From contig NZ_CP135921.1 in NCBI RefSeq assembly GCF_032397745.1, forward strand, positions 2,914,001 to 2,978,000: DNA of 64,000 nucleotides, read 5' to 3'. The translations under genes were made by a program, and so were the position numbers. Source of the stretch: Bradyrhizobium prioriisuperbiae (GTDB taxonomy: Bacteria; Pseudomonadota; Alphaproteobacteria; Rhizobiales; Xanthobacteraceae). The notes below the pieces were generated by a model. It was not told the origin of the DNA and made no database searches. It worked only from the letters and a program-made list of their open reading frames with translations. This document shows positions 8,342 through 17,273 of the stretch, piece by piece; position 1 is the stretch's first letter, and the number at the start of each line of letters is the position of its first letter.

Positions 8342-9340
8342 GTGAAGGGATTGCTTTCCCGTCGCAGCGTGCTGTCTGCAGCCGCCACGGTTTCGGCGAC
8401 CGCGATATTGCCGCGCAGCAGCCTTGCCGATTGGCGGCCCACCGAAACCGTACGCATCATCGTGCCGGCCGCAGCCGGCGGCAGCACCGACGTGATGGGA
8501 CGATTTCTGGGGCAGCACCTACAAGCGGCCTGGGGCGTGTCGACCGTGGTCGAAAACCGCTCGGGCGGGGGCGGCACCATCGGCACTGCCGAGGCGGCGC
8601 GACAGAAGGGCGACGGCCACACCATCCTGATCGGCAATCCCGGTCCGAACGCCATCGCCTACAGCATTTTCCGCAATCTGCCCTACAAGGCGGACCAGCT
8701 GCAGGCCGTCAGCAACATGATCCGCGTGCCCAACATTGTGTCGGCCCACCCATCGGTGCCGATCAAATCGATCGCGGAGCTGATCGCCTATCTCAAGGCC
8801 AACCCGGACAAGCTGTCCTATGGCTCGTCCGGTGTTGGACAGAGTCCGCATTTGACCGGCGCCTGGTTTCTGCAACTCACCGGGCTGAAGATGGTGCACG
8901 TTCCGTTTCGTGGCGCGGGCCCGGCGCTGCAGGCCGCGCTCGGCGGCGAGATCCAGATCCTGTTCGATAATCTGTATCCGTCGCTGCCGCAGGTGCAGGA
9001 CGGCAAGCTCAACGCGCTGGCGGTGACCACAACCGAGCGAAGTGCCCAGGCTCCCAACATTTCGACCATGCGCGAAAGCGCGCCGGAGCTCGAAAAATTC
9101 GACGTATCGTCATGGTTCGGCGTGTTCCTGCCGAAGAGTGCGCCTGCGCCTGTCGTCGATGCGCTGAACAAGGAAATCAAGAAGCTGCTGGAGCGCGACG
9201 ATATCAAGCGCAACATTGTCGGCATGGGCGCGCAGCCGGACTACGGCACGCCGGCACAGTTCTCCGACTTCGTGCAAGCCGAAACCGTGAAGTTCGCAGC
9301 CATCATCGAGAAGGAAGGCCTTCAGATGGAGGTGAAGTAG
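8342..9340 (+). CDS. Bug/TctC family tripartite tricarboxylate transporter binding protein (orphan)
   Basis: This 332-residue periplasmic solute-binding protein starts with a GTG preceded by GGGGGAGAAAC as ribosome-binding site. The leader MKGLLSRRSVLSAAATVSAT has a twin arginine and a hydrophobic stretch ending near SSLA. Family hallmarks are VRIIVPAAAGGSTDVMGR, ENRSGGGGTIG, and the mid-domain YGSSGVGQSPHLTG and VPFRGAGPALQAALGG. No tctA or tctB membrane gene lies nearby, which is common for this expanded family. The ligand, probably a carboxylate, cannot be predicted. Confidence 0.88.
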   Translation: MKGLLSRRSVLSAAATVSATAILPRSSLADWRPTETVRIIVPAAAGGSTDVMGRFLGQHLQAAWGVSTVVENRSGGGGTIGTAEAARQKGDGHTILIGNPGPNAIAYSIFRNLPYKADQLQAVSNMIRVPNIVSAHPSVPIKSIAELIAYLKANPDKLSYGSSGVGQSPHLTGAWFLQLTGLKMVHVPFRGAGPALQAALGGEIQILFDNLYPSLPQVQDGKLNALAVTTTERSAQAPNISTMRESAPELEKFDVSSWFGVFLPKSAPAPVVDALNKEIKKLLERDDIKRNIVGMGAQPDYGTPAQFSDFVQAETVKFAAIIEKEGLQMEVK

Positions 9341-9608
9341 GCGCCGGTCGCAGCCACTCGGTGGCTAGCGCTGGATCACGAACTTGAGCAAGCCGTTGTC
9401 GCACATGTCGTGCCGGTGATTGTGACGCAAATCAGCTCGACAGGACGAATCGACCCGCCGTGCAGGTATTGGTCGGTTCGAGTCTTTGGAATCAATACAG
9501 ATTTTGCCGCATCAAGGGGCATCGTCTCGCCGCGCTCCGCGGCGTTGACACGACCCCCATCCCCTGTGCAAATCCCTGCGTTATTCTTCACCGAGGAAAG
9601 AAAATCCA

Positions 9609-9962
9609 ATGACAGAGATTCGCCGTCTTCATTCCAACAAGCGGATGAGCCAGGCCGTCATTCATGGCGATACGGTCTACCTCGCCGGTCAGGTTGCGCA
9701 GCGCGCCGGGGGCAAGCCCGTGGCCGACCAGACCCGCGACATCCTTTCGCGGATCGACGAACTGCTGGCGGAATCGGGCACCGACAAGACCAAGCTCCTG
9801 TCCGCCACGATTTGGCTGACCGACATGGGAACGTTCGCCGAAATGAACAGCGTGTGGGACGCCTGGGTGGCCGAGGGCGGTCAGCCCGGCCGCGCCTGTG
9901 TCGAGGCCAAGCTGGCTGCGCCGGAATACACGGTCGAGATCGCGGTCATCGCGGCTCGCTGA
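9609..9962 (+). CDS. RidA family protein (enamine/imine deaminase)
   Basis: This 117-residue member of the YjgF/YER057c/UK114 family hydrolyses reactive enamine or imine intermediates. Visible features are GDTVYLAGQVAQ near residue 20, the central helix TRDILSRIDELLAESGTDKTKLL, and the C-terminal PGRACVEAKLAAPEYTVEIAVIA. This last segment includes the conserved Arg of GRACVE and the final beta-strand. Members trimerise with active sites at subunit interfaces. The gene is monocistronic, ending ten bases before a strong terminator. Confidence 0.9.
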   Translation: MTEIRRLHSNKRMSQAVIHGDTVYLAGQVAQRAGGKPVADQTRDILSRIDELLAESGTDKTKLLSATIWLTDMGTFAEMNSVWDAWVAEGGQPGRACVEAKLAAPEYTVEIAVIAAR

Positions 9963-9975
9963 AACTAGATACGGC

Positions 9976-10011
9976 CCCGCCCGGCATCGACGATGCCGGG
10001 CGGGTTTTTTT
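9976..10011 (+). terminator. Rho-independent terminator of ridA
   Basis: A GC-rich hairpin (CCCGCCCGGCATCG/CGATGCCGGGCGGG with a one-base centre) is followed immediately by a run of eight T. On the opposite strand no T-run follows, so it ends ridA transcription and only incidentally follows the TRAP permease gene. Confidence 0.9.
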
Positions 10012-10013
10012 CG

Positions 10014-11885
10014 TTAGTTGCCGTACAGATAGTTCGGCAGCCACAGCGTCATACCCGGCCACAGATACATGAACACCATGCAGACGATCACGATCAGCAT
10101 GTAGGGCATCATGCCGGAGAAGATCTGGTTCAGGGTGACATGAGGCGGCGACACGCCCTTGAGATAGAACGCCGACATCGCCACCGGCGGCGACAGGAAT
10201 GCCGCCTGCAGATTGACGAACACCAGCACGCCCCACAGCACCGGATCGATGTTGAAGTGCTTCAGCATCGGTAGGAAGATCGGCACGAAGATCACGATGA
10301 TCTCGGTCCACTCCAATGGCCATCCCAGAATGAAGATGATGGCCTGTGACAGGATCATGAACTGGACAGGTGTCAGGTTGAGCGACAGCACCCAGCTCTC
10401 GAGCAGGGCCTGACCGCCCAGGATCGCGAACACGGCGGAGAACAGCGCCGAGCCGACGAACAGCCAGCACACCATCGACGTGGTCTTGGCCGTGAGGAAC
10501 ACCGCTTCCTTGGTGCGTTTCCAATCGAGCGTGCGAGCCTGGAAGGCGAGCAGGAAGGCGCCGGCGGCGCCGACGGCGGCGGATTCCGTCGCGGTGGTGA
10601 TCCCGAGCAGGATGACGGCGAGCACCACGACGGTGAGGATGCCGAGCGGCATCACCGAGGAAATCAGCAGCCGCAGCACCTCGAACTGTTCGGCCTCCAT
10701 GATCCAGTAGTAGTAGAACAGTAGCAACGCAAGGATTGCTGCCGTGAAGGCAAAGTAGATATAGAATTCGCGCGGAGGTCCGCTGTAGGCGGGCGCTGCC
10801 GACGCCTGCTGCTGCAATTCGGCGCTGCCCATCTGCTGCAGGCCTTCCGGCTCACTGTCCTTCGCTGTGTTGGATGCTTGCGATGATCCGCCAAGCTCCT
10901 GCAGCGTTTCTTCAGCAGGTGCGCTGCTGGCTTGCGATTTGCCGGCACTTGGCAGACGCTCGCTGATGGTGGCCGATGGCGTATCCGGCTGCTGATGAAT
11001 CACGACATACCACCACGCGCCCCACAGCGTGAGCACGGTCAACGCCAAAGGAACCAGCGCATAGCCGAGATTCTTCAGCAATGTCGTGTAACTTAGCCGC
11101 ACGCCGTCGGCCGTGAGCTGCAAGGCCCTGGCGGGCGCAACGGCGGCCGTCAGCAAAGCCGGCAGCATCCTGCGCGAATACGCCTGCTGCAGCTCCGGAA
11201 TCCAGGGCCGCACCGGCACGCGGGTTTCCTCCACCGAGAGCTTCGGTGCGATCCTCGGATTGAGCAGGGCCCAGCCGACGATATAGACGAGATACAGGAA
11301 CGCCAGGAAGAAGCCCGGGAACATCGCCGCCGCATAAAGCTTGACCACCGACTGCCCCGCCACCGCGGCGTAGACAATGATCATGACCGACGGCGGGATC
11401 AGAATGCCAAGGGTGCCGCCGGCGGTAATCACACCGGACGCGAGGCGCACGTCGTAACCCGCCTTGAGCATGGGATTGAACGCGATCACCCCCATCAGCA
11501 CCACCACGGCGCCGACCAGGCCGCTGGCGATGCCCCAGAACGTGCACACGATCAGTGTCGCGACCGCCAGCGATGCCGGCACGCGGCGGAACGCGAGCTG
11601 GATGCTGTAGAACATCTTGTCCACCAGCGCGCCGCGCTCCATCACATATCCCATCAGCACAAACAGCGGGATCGAGATCAGGACGTCGTTGGTCATGGCG
11701 CCATAGGTGCGCTGGACCATGAGGTCGAAGATGTGGTTGTCGCCCCATGCCTGATCGCCACGGTAATAGGCGAAGAAGCCGAAAAACATCCCGAGGCCCA
11801 TCAGAGTGAAGGCGGTCGGGAATCCCATCATGATGACGACTACGATGAGTCCGAGCATCAACAGTCCAAGTGCCGGATCGCTCAT
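10014..11885 (-). CDS. TRAP transporter large permease subunit (FcbT3/DctM type) with internal insertion
   Basis: This 623-residue inner-membrane subunit couples sodium entry to substrate uptake. The N-terminal half shows the DctM pattern (GFPTAFTLMGLGMFFGF, ISIPLFVLMGYVMERG, GGTLGILIPPSVMIIVYA). The second half resumes with LGITTATESAAVGAAGA and QAAFLSPPVAMSAFYLKG. Between about 235 and 400 lies a long insertion with extra hydrophobic segments and a Ser/Gln/Ala-rich stretch (320-370). Canonical DctM is about 430 residues. Long forms occur in the mannitol/chloroaromatic (FcbT) branch. It overlaps the small permease gene by four bases. Confidence 0.9.
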   Translation of the reverse strand: MSDPALGLLMLGLIVVVIMMGFPTAFTLMGLGMFFGFFAYYRGDQAWGDNHIFDLMVQRTYGAMTNDVLISIPLFVLMGYVMERGALVDKMFYSIQLAFRRVPASLAVATLIVCTFWGIASGLVGAVVVLMGVIAFNPMLKAGYDVRLASGVITAGGTLGILIPPSVMIIVYAAVAGQSVVKLYAAAMFPGFFLAFLYLVYIVGWALLNPRIAPKLSVEETRVPVRPWIPELQQAYSRRMLPALLTAAVAPARALQLTADGVRLSYTTLLKNLGYALVPLALTVLTLWGAWWYVVIHQQPDTPSATISERLPSAGKSQASSAPAEETLQELGGSSQASNTAKDSEPEGLQQMGSAELQQQASAAPAYSGPPREFYIYFAFTAAILALLLFYYYWIMEAEQFEVLRLLISSVMPLGILTVVVLAVILLGITTATESAAVGAAGAFLLAFQARTLDWKRTKEAVFLTAKTTSMVCWLFVGSALFSAVFAILGGQALLESWVLSLNLTPVQFMILSQAIIFILGWPLEWTEIIVIFVPIFLPMLKHFNIDPVLWGVLVFVNLQAAFLSPPVAMSAFYLKGVSPPHVTLNQIFSGMMPYMLIVIVCMVFMYLWPGMTLWLPNYLYGN

Positions 11886-12562
11886 CGGGTGGAATCCTCG
11901 CCCATGCCGCGCTGGCGCGCGCTCTCATCAATGGTCTGCACGCGTTCGATCGCCATCTTGCGCGCGTCGTCGTCGACATGTTCGCTGTGCGCGAGCTGCT
12001 CCTCGACCACGTCGATCTCGGCGACGTCCTTCAGCCGCTCCGGCCAGGCTCCGGTCTTTAGGCAAATGACGCTGCGGGCCATCTCGGCTGCGCCCTGCAG
12101 CAGCAGCAGCGCGCCGGCCAGCGGGATCACCGCCTTGAAGTGGTAGATCGGCGGGCCGTCGGCGGTGACATTGGAATGCTCGTTGATACGCCATGAATCG
12201 GCGGCGTAGTCGTAGCCGGCATAAACCAGCGCCGCGATGCCCGGCAAAAAGAACAGGATGTAGAGTGCGAGATCGAGCGCGGCCTGGGTCCGGGGCCGCA
12301 TCGAACTGTAGAGAAAGTCGCCGCGGACGTGGCCGTTCTGCGCCAGCGTATAGGCGCCGCACAGCATGAACAGGCCACCGTACAGCATATTGGAGGCGTC
12401 GAAGATCCACGCCGTCGGCATGTTCATGATGTAGCGCTTGAACACTTCGACGCAGACCAGCGTCATCAGCGCCATGATCAGCCATGCCGCGGCCTTGCCG
12501 GTCCAGGTGCTGACGCCGTCGATCGCATACAGGAAACGCTGCGCGGTCATGTGCTTTGACAC
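11882..12562 (-). CDS. TRAP transporter small permease subunit (DctQ type)
   Basis: This 226-residue membrane subunit pairs with the large permease. Four helices are expected: AAAWLIMALMTLVCVEVF, then WIFDASNMLYGGLFMLCGAYTL, LYILFFLPGIAALVYAGYDY and VIPLAGALLLLQGAAEMAR. The motif GAYTLAQNGHVRGDFLYSSM between helices 2 and 3 is typical of the family. The C-terminal 60 residues are charged and cytoplasmic. It lies 82 bases after the binding-protein gene and overlaps the dctM gene, so the three form an operon. Confidence 0.88.
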   Translation of the reverse strand: MSKHMTAQRFLYAIDGVSTWTGKAAAWLIMALMTLVCVEVFKRYIMNMPTAWIFDASNMLYGGLFMLCGAYTLAQNGHVRGDFLYSSMRPRTQAALDLALYILFFLPGIAALVYAGYDYAADSWRINEHSNVTADGPPIYHFKAVIPLAGALLLLQGAAEMARSVICLKTGAWPERLKDVAEIDVVEEQLAHSEHVDDDARKMAIERVQTIDESARQRGMGEDSTR

Positions 12563-12644
12563 CGTATGAGAAATGAGTCGGAAACGAACGAGGCATCGCC
12601 CGGGATGGTGGTCCCGGACGATGTCGCGATGGCAATGGTAAGGA

Positions 12645-13778
12645 TCAGGTCTTCTTTTTCGCGTTCGGACCGAAATAGTGATTGTACGCCATGCGGCGGT
12701 TCACCACCGTGTCCTGCTCCCACTGGGTTGCGCGTTTGGCGAACGCCAGCTGGGATTCGACGATTTCCTTGAACAGGGGATTTTCCGCGGACTTCTTCTC
12801 GACGACCTGGTCGTAGATCTCAAGTTGCTTCTGCAGGATCGAGTCGGGTGTCTTGTAGAACTTGACCTTGTCCTTGCTCTGCAGTTCTTCGTAGTCCTTG
12901 GAATACCGGTCGATCGCCTTCCAGGCCATGTCCTGCCCGGCCGCCTCGGCAGCGTTGGCGATGATCGCCTTGATCTTCTCCGGCAGCCCGTCGTACTTGG
13001 CCTTGTTGAACATGATTTCGAACTGCTCGGCGTTCTGGTGGAAGCTTTGCAGCATGCAGATCTTGGAGACATCCGGGAAGCCGAGTACGCGGTCCGACGA
13101 GGCATTGTTGAATTCGGCCGAGTCGAGCAGGCCGCGGTCCATCGCAGAGACGATTTCTCCGCCCGGCAGCGCGTTGACCGCGGCGCCGAGACCGGTGAAC
13201 ACATCGATGGAAATGCCGACCGTGCGGAATTTCAAGCCCTGGAAGTCTTCGGCTTTGGTTATCGGCTTCTTGAACCAGCCAAGCGGCTGGGTCGGCATCG
13301 GCCCGTAGGGGAATGAGACCACGTTGGCGCCGATCGAAGCATAGAGTTTGGCCAGCAACTCCTTGCCGCCGCCATACTTGTGCCAGGACAGCAGCATGTT
13401 GGCGTCCATGGCGTAGGCCGGGCCCGACCCCCACAGCGCCAGCGCAGTCTGCTTGCCGTAATGGTAGGCAAGCACGCCGTGGCCGCCGTCGAGCGTGCCT
13501 TTCGACACCGCATCGAGCAGGCCGAAGGCCGGAACGACGGCACCCGCGGGCAGCACTTCGATCTTGAGATCGCCGCCGGTCATGTCGTTGACCTTCTTGG
13601 CGTAGTCCTGCGCGTATTCGTGGAAGATGTCCTTGGCCGGCCAGGTGCTCTGAAAGCGCATGCTGACGGGCCCTTGCGCGCTGACGATGCCCGGCGCAGC
13701 GACGGTGGCGGCGGCGCCCACCGCGGCTGTCTTGAGGAAACGGCGCCGCGTCGCGGTCTTGTCCTTTGGTGTGGTCAT
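12645..13778 (-). CDS. TRAP transporter substrate-binding protein (FcbT1/DctP type)
   Basis: This periplasmic binding protein has 377 residues from the ATG at 13778, which is preceded by AGGGGGAG. The leader carries a twin-arginine motif (TRRRFLKTAAVGAAAT), so Tat export is likely. The mature protein opens GPVSMRFQSTWPAKDIFHEYA. The ligand-arginine region LKFRTVGISIDVFTGLGA and the segment GGEIVSAMDRGLLDSAEFNN match the mannitol/chloroaromatic TRAP subgroup, whose members often bind carboxylates or 2-oxo acids. The exact ligand is unknown. The open frame extends upstream but lacks a ribosome-binding site. Confidence 0.9.
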   Translation of the reverse strand: MTTPKDKTATRRRFLKTAAVGAAATVAAPGIVSAQGPVSMRFQSTWPAKDIFHEYAQDYAKKVNDMTGGDLKIEVLPAGAVVPAFGLLDAVSKGTLDGGHGVLAYHYGKQTALALWGSGPAYAMDANMLLSWHKYGGGKELLAKLYASIGANVVSFPYGPMPTQPLGWFKKPITKAEDFQGLKFRTVGISIDVFTGLGAAVNALPGGEIVSAMDRGLLDSAEFNNASSDRVLGFPDVSKICMLQSFHQNAEQFEIMFNKAKYDGLPEKIKAIIANAAEAAGQDMAWKAIDRYSKDYEELQSKDKVKFYKTPDSILQKQLEIYDQVVEKKSAENPLFKEIVESQLAFAKRATQWEQDTVVNRRMAYNHYFGPNAKKKT

Positions 13779-13794
13779 GGCACTCCCCCTAATG

Positions 13795-13817
13795 ACCCGA
13801 TCCTTGCTGGATCGGGT
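13795..13817 (-). promoter_or_regulatory. Hairpin in the leader of the TRAP operon
   Basis: ACCCGATCC and GGATCGGGT form a perfect nine-base stem with a five-base loop, ending 16 bases before the start codon of the binding-protein gene and next to its ribosome-binding site. Read on the plus strand it is followed by TTTATT and resembles a terminator, but no plus-strand gene ends here. A role in the mRNA leader is inferred. Confidence 0.4.
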
Positions 13818-14228
13818 TTTATTGATTGTATGCCAGACAACGGCTTGCGCAGGGGTTTGGCAAGATTGCGCAGGCTGCGACGCTACGACGCGCCACCCAA
13901 ACTGCGCCAACTGAGGAATGCAATCGGACCTGCGGTGACGCTGCGTTGCATCGCAGCGAATAGAGCGGAAAAAGTCGCGCCTTCAATGGCATATAACGTT
14001 GCTACGTCGCACCGGCGATCGCGGCGGGGTGCGGCGTGTCTGGTGACGTCATTGAAATTGGTCGCGGCTTATCCAACGAATTGCGTATGGCCATCGCCGA
14101 CGACTGCGTGGCTTCGAGCAAATCCAGGAGCCGCCGATGCGCGTTTGCCGTTGAGCAAATGCGAAACGGGGTGGACGACGACGCAGACGGAGTGGTGTCT
14201 TTAATCTCAGCTCTAATGAAGCCTTGGC
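13818..14228. other. Gene-free stretch
   Basis: About 410 bases lie between the TRAP operon leader and the stop of the HtrA-like gene. Short open frames are present on both strands, but none has a ribosome-binding site, recognisable protein pattern or codon use like the neighbours. The promoter of the TRAP operon must lie here; no clear -35/-10 pair was recognised. Confidence 0.5.
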
Positions 14229-15200
14229 TCAGTGCAGCCTTGGCTTTTTTAGAAATTTGGCGCGGTCCGATGAAACCAGCTCGACATCGAAGGTGACGCC
14301 TTCGCGGTAAAGCGTTAGCGGCACGTCGACGCCGGCCGGTCCGATTGCCCAGAATTTCCGGTAGAACTGCGCCAGGTCCGAGACCTTCTCGCCCTTCACC
14401 GCCAGGATCACGTCGCCGACCTTCACCTCGGCACGGGCTGCCGGACCCTTGGGAGCGACGCCGACCACCACGATGTTGTCCTCGATCTCGGTGGCGTACA
14501 GGCCGAGCCAGGGGCGCGCCGGCTTGTTGACGCGGCCGAATTTCTGCAAGTCGTCGAGCGCCGGCTTGAGCAGGTCGATCGGCACGATCATGTTGAGATG
14601 TTCGCTCTTGCCTTTGCGCTCGCGTTCGACCTGCAGCGAGCCGATGCCGAGCAGTTCGCCGGTGGCCGAGATCAGCCCGGTGCCGCCCCAGTTGGGGTGG
14701 GCTGGATAGGTGAAGAGCGCCTCATCCAGCGCATATTCCCAATAGCCCGCGAAACCTTCCTTGGCGGCGATGCGGCCGGCGAGCGAGCGGGTGCGGCCGC
14801 CGACGCCGCCCACCACGATGCGATGGCCGATATCGGTCGCGCTCGAATTGCCAAGCGGCAAGGGATCGAGGTCGATAGGACCGAGGGCCTGCACGAGACC
14901 GAAGCCGGTCTCCTGGTCGAAGCCTAGCGCATGGCCTTGCACCACCCGGCCGTCGCCCAGATGCAGCCAGACGGTTTCGGCCTCGGTGATCAGATAGCCG
15001 ATGGTCAGCACCAGCCCGTCGCCGATCAGCACGCCGTTGCCGACGCGTTCGGTGCCGAGCACGTCGGCGGTGAAGGCATCGGTCGGAATGATGGAATGCA
15101 ACCCAACCACTGCGGACAAAGCGCGATCGAGGTCGAATTCATAGTCTTCGGTGCGCGGCTGGGAAGCCTGCGGCACTTTCCATTCGGTCAACGACGCCAT
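14229..15200 (-). CDS. HtrA/S1C-like protein with PDZ domain and no catalytic triad
   Basis: This 323-residue trypsin-fold plus PDZ protein starts at ATG 15200, nine bases after GAGGAGC. Compared with HtrA, LTNxHVV is LTIGYLI (His replaced by Tyr69), TDLAVL is TGFGLV (Asp replaced by Gly99), and GNSGGPLV is NWGGTGLI (no serine). The PDZ domain (about 230-315) begins RPWLGLYATEIEDNIVVVGV and includes VKVGDVILAVKGEKV. No signal peptide is visible, so a cytoplasmic location is likely. It is probably a peptide-binding pseudoprotease. An intact homologue lies at 21235-22278. Its promoter would fall in the short spacer shared with aspA. Confidence 0.82.
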   Translation of the reverse strand: MASLTEWKVPQASQPRTEDYEFDLDRALSAVVGLHSIIPTDAFTADVLGTERVGNGVLIGDGLVLTIGYLITEAETVWLHLGDGRVVQGHALGFDQETGFGLVQALGPIDLDPLPLGNSSATDIGHRIVVGGVGGRTRSLAGRIAAKEGFAGYWEYALDEALFTYPAHPNWGGTGLISATGELLGIGSLQVERERKGKSEHLNMIVPIDLLKPALDDLQKFGRVNKPARPWLGLYATEIEDNIVVVGVAPKGPAARAEVKVGDVILAVKGEKVSDLAQFYRKFWAIGPAGVDVPLTLYREGVTFDVELVSSDRAKFLKKPRLH

Positions 15201-15464
15201 GCAGGACGCTCCTCGTTTACACGTAATCCTATCACAAGGTGGGTCTGCGGACGAGCCGATGAAAGTGGCAAATTTGAATAACGCAGAATTTATCGGCAGG
15301 TGTTTCCAGCGAGGCGCGCGGTCGATGGCGGCAATTGTACCGAGCGTGAATCGTCGGGCACACTGGATCAAATCCCGTCAATCCTCTAGCCCTTGTTCCC
15401 GACCTTCAGGGGTCGGCCGCCAGGCAAGATTGTTTCCGCGCATAATCGACGAAAGGGCAACGAG

Positions 15465-16937
15465 ATGACCGCAGAATCGACTGGTCCCGACACCGTGGAG
15501 GTTGCAACCACACGCTCGATCGACATCGGTCGCGTGGCGACGCGGCGCGAGCATGATCTGCTGGGCGATGCCGAAGTGCCCGAGAGCGCCTATTGGGGTG
15601 TACATACGCTGCGCGCGGTCGAGAATTTTCCGATCACCGGCGTGCCGGTTGGCCACTACCCGGATTTCGTGCGTGCTCTTGCGCTGGTGAAGCAGGCAGC
15701 AGCCCGTGCCAATCGCCGGCTCGGCTATCTGGCGCAGGACAAGGCCAGTGCGATCGACCGCGCCTGCGATCTGATCGCCAAGGAGAAACGTTTCCACGAC
15801 CAGTTCGTGGTCGATGCGATCCAGGGCGGGGCCGGCACCTCCACCAATATGAATACCAACGAGGTGATCGCCAATGTCGCGCTTGAGCTGATGGGAAAGC
15901 CGAAGGGCGATTATGCGACGTTGCATCCCAACGACGACGTGAACATGTCGCAGTCGACCAACGATGCTTATCCCACGGCGCTGCGGCTCGGAATCATTTT
16001 CGCGGCCGGCCCGCTGATCGAGGCGCTGGATGAGCTGGCGTTTGCGTTCAAGTCGAAGGCGGTGGAGTTCGGCGATGTGCTGAAGATGGGCCGCACCCAG
16101 CTGCAGGACGCGGTGCCGATGACCGTGGGCCAGGAATTCGACGCCTTCTTCGCCACCATCAAGGAAGATGTCACGCGGATTCGTGAGGCGTCGGCGCTGT
16201 TTCGTGAGGTCAATCTCGGCGCCACCGCCATCGGCACCGGCATCAATGCCGATCCGCGTTATGCGGCGCTGGCGATCGAGGAACTGGCGCGCTCGTCGCA
16301 GCAGCCGATGGTGCCGGCCAGCAACATGATCGAGGCCACCTCGGACATGGGCGCCTTTGTGTTCTTCTCCGGTGTGCTGAAACGCGTCGCGGTCAAGCTG
16401 TCGAAAATCTGCAATGACCTGCGCCTGCTGTCGAGCGGGCCGCGCGCCGGATTCGGCGAAATCCGGCTGCCGAGCGTGCAGGCGGGATCATCCATCATGC
16501 CGGGCAAGGTCAATCCGGTGATCCCGGAGGTGGTCAACCAGGTGGCCTATATGGTGATCGGCCACGATCTGACGGTGACGATGTGTGCGGAAGGCGGCCA
16601 GCTGCAGCTCAATGCATTCGAGCCCACCATCGGCTACTGCATTCTGACCTCGCTGCGCACGCTGACGGCGGCGGTCGGCACGCTGACGCGCAAATGCGTG
16701 AACGGCATCGAGGTCGACCGCGAACGCTGCCAGGCGCTGGTCGACAACAGCATTGGGCTTGTCACCGCGCTGGTGCCGACGCTCGGCTACGAGACCTGTT
16801 CGCGCGTCGCCAAGCTGGCGCTGGCACAGAACCGCCGTGTCGCCGATATCCTGCTCGAGGAGAAACTGTTGACCCCGGAGCAACTCGCCCGGCTATTCCG
16901 TCCGGACGCGATGACCGCGCCCGCACGGGCGCGTTGA
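15465..16937 (+). CDS. aspA: Aspartate ammonia-lyase
   Basis: This 490-residue enzyme of the aspartase/fumarase superfamily converts L-aspartate to fumarate and ammonia. The signature GSSIMPGKVNPVIPEVVNQ contains the catalytic serine loop. Earlier motifs are GGAGTSTNMNTNEVIAN and HPNDDVNMSQSTNDAYPTA. Class II fumarase shares the fold, but the YWGVHTLRAVENFPITG opening and the C-terminal region are those of aspartase. ATG 15465 follows AAAGGG. The first 25 residues are a little longer than usual. The gene stands alone. Confidence 0.92.
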   Translation: MTAESTGPDTVEVATTRSIDIGRVATRREHDLLGDAEVPESAYWGVHTLRAVENFPITGVPVGHYPDFVRALALVKQAAARANRRLGYLAQDKASAIDRACDLIAKEKRFHDQFVVDAIQGGAGTSTNMNTNEVIANVALELMGKPKGDYATLHPNDDVNMSQSTNDAYPTALRLGIIFAAGPLIEALDELAFAFKSKAVEFGDVLKMGRTQLQDAVPMTVGQEFDAFFATIKEDVTRIREASALFREVNLGATAIGTGINADPRYAALAIEELARSSQQPMVPASNMIEATSDMGAFVFFSGVLKRVAVKLSKICNDLRLLSSGPRAGFGEIRLPSVQAGSSIMPGKVNPVIPEVVNQVAYMVIGHDLTVTMCAEGGQLQLNAFEPTIGYCILTSLRTLTAAVGTLTRKCVNGIEVDRERCQALVDNSIGLVTALVPTLGYETCSRVAKLALAQNRRVADILLEEKLLTPEQLARLFRPDAMTAPARAR

Positions 16938-17273
16938 CGCGGTTGGTCGACCGTGAGCTGATCGACACGCTGCCGACATGCGTCGAGCATGTTGACGGCG
17001 CGTGCGATCAAGATGCCGGTCGCCCGGCTGGTGTCGTCACGCCCTCGGAAAATGCTGTGACATCAGCCAACAAGGGCCGGATCGGTGGTATTTCGCGTTT
17101 TGCAGGGTGGTTTTTAGTGGCATTTTGAGGCGGATCGGCCTAAAGCAGCCTCAAATCGCCCCATCAGCAGATCCGCCGCGGCCGCCCAACACCATGGGCG
17201 CGCGCTTTCGACCCGTTCGGTTCTCGTTTTCACCCGTTTCGGGCGCCATCTGCCAGCCAAGGTCCGACATTCC
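16938..17273. other. Gene-free stretch upstream of the helicase
   Basis: These 336 bases between aspA and the DEAD-box gene show no credible coding frame, hairpin or repeat. Long leaders are usual for cold-regulated RNA helicases, and the helicase promoter should lie here, but no convincing box pair was recognised. Confidence 0.45.

Noticed and set aside
13795..13817. Hairpin with following T residues read as a plus-strand terminator
   Set aside because: No plus-strand gene ends there; it is more simply part of the TRAP mRNA leader.
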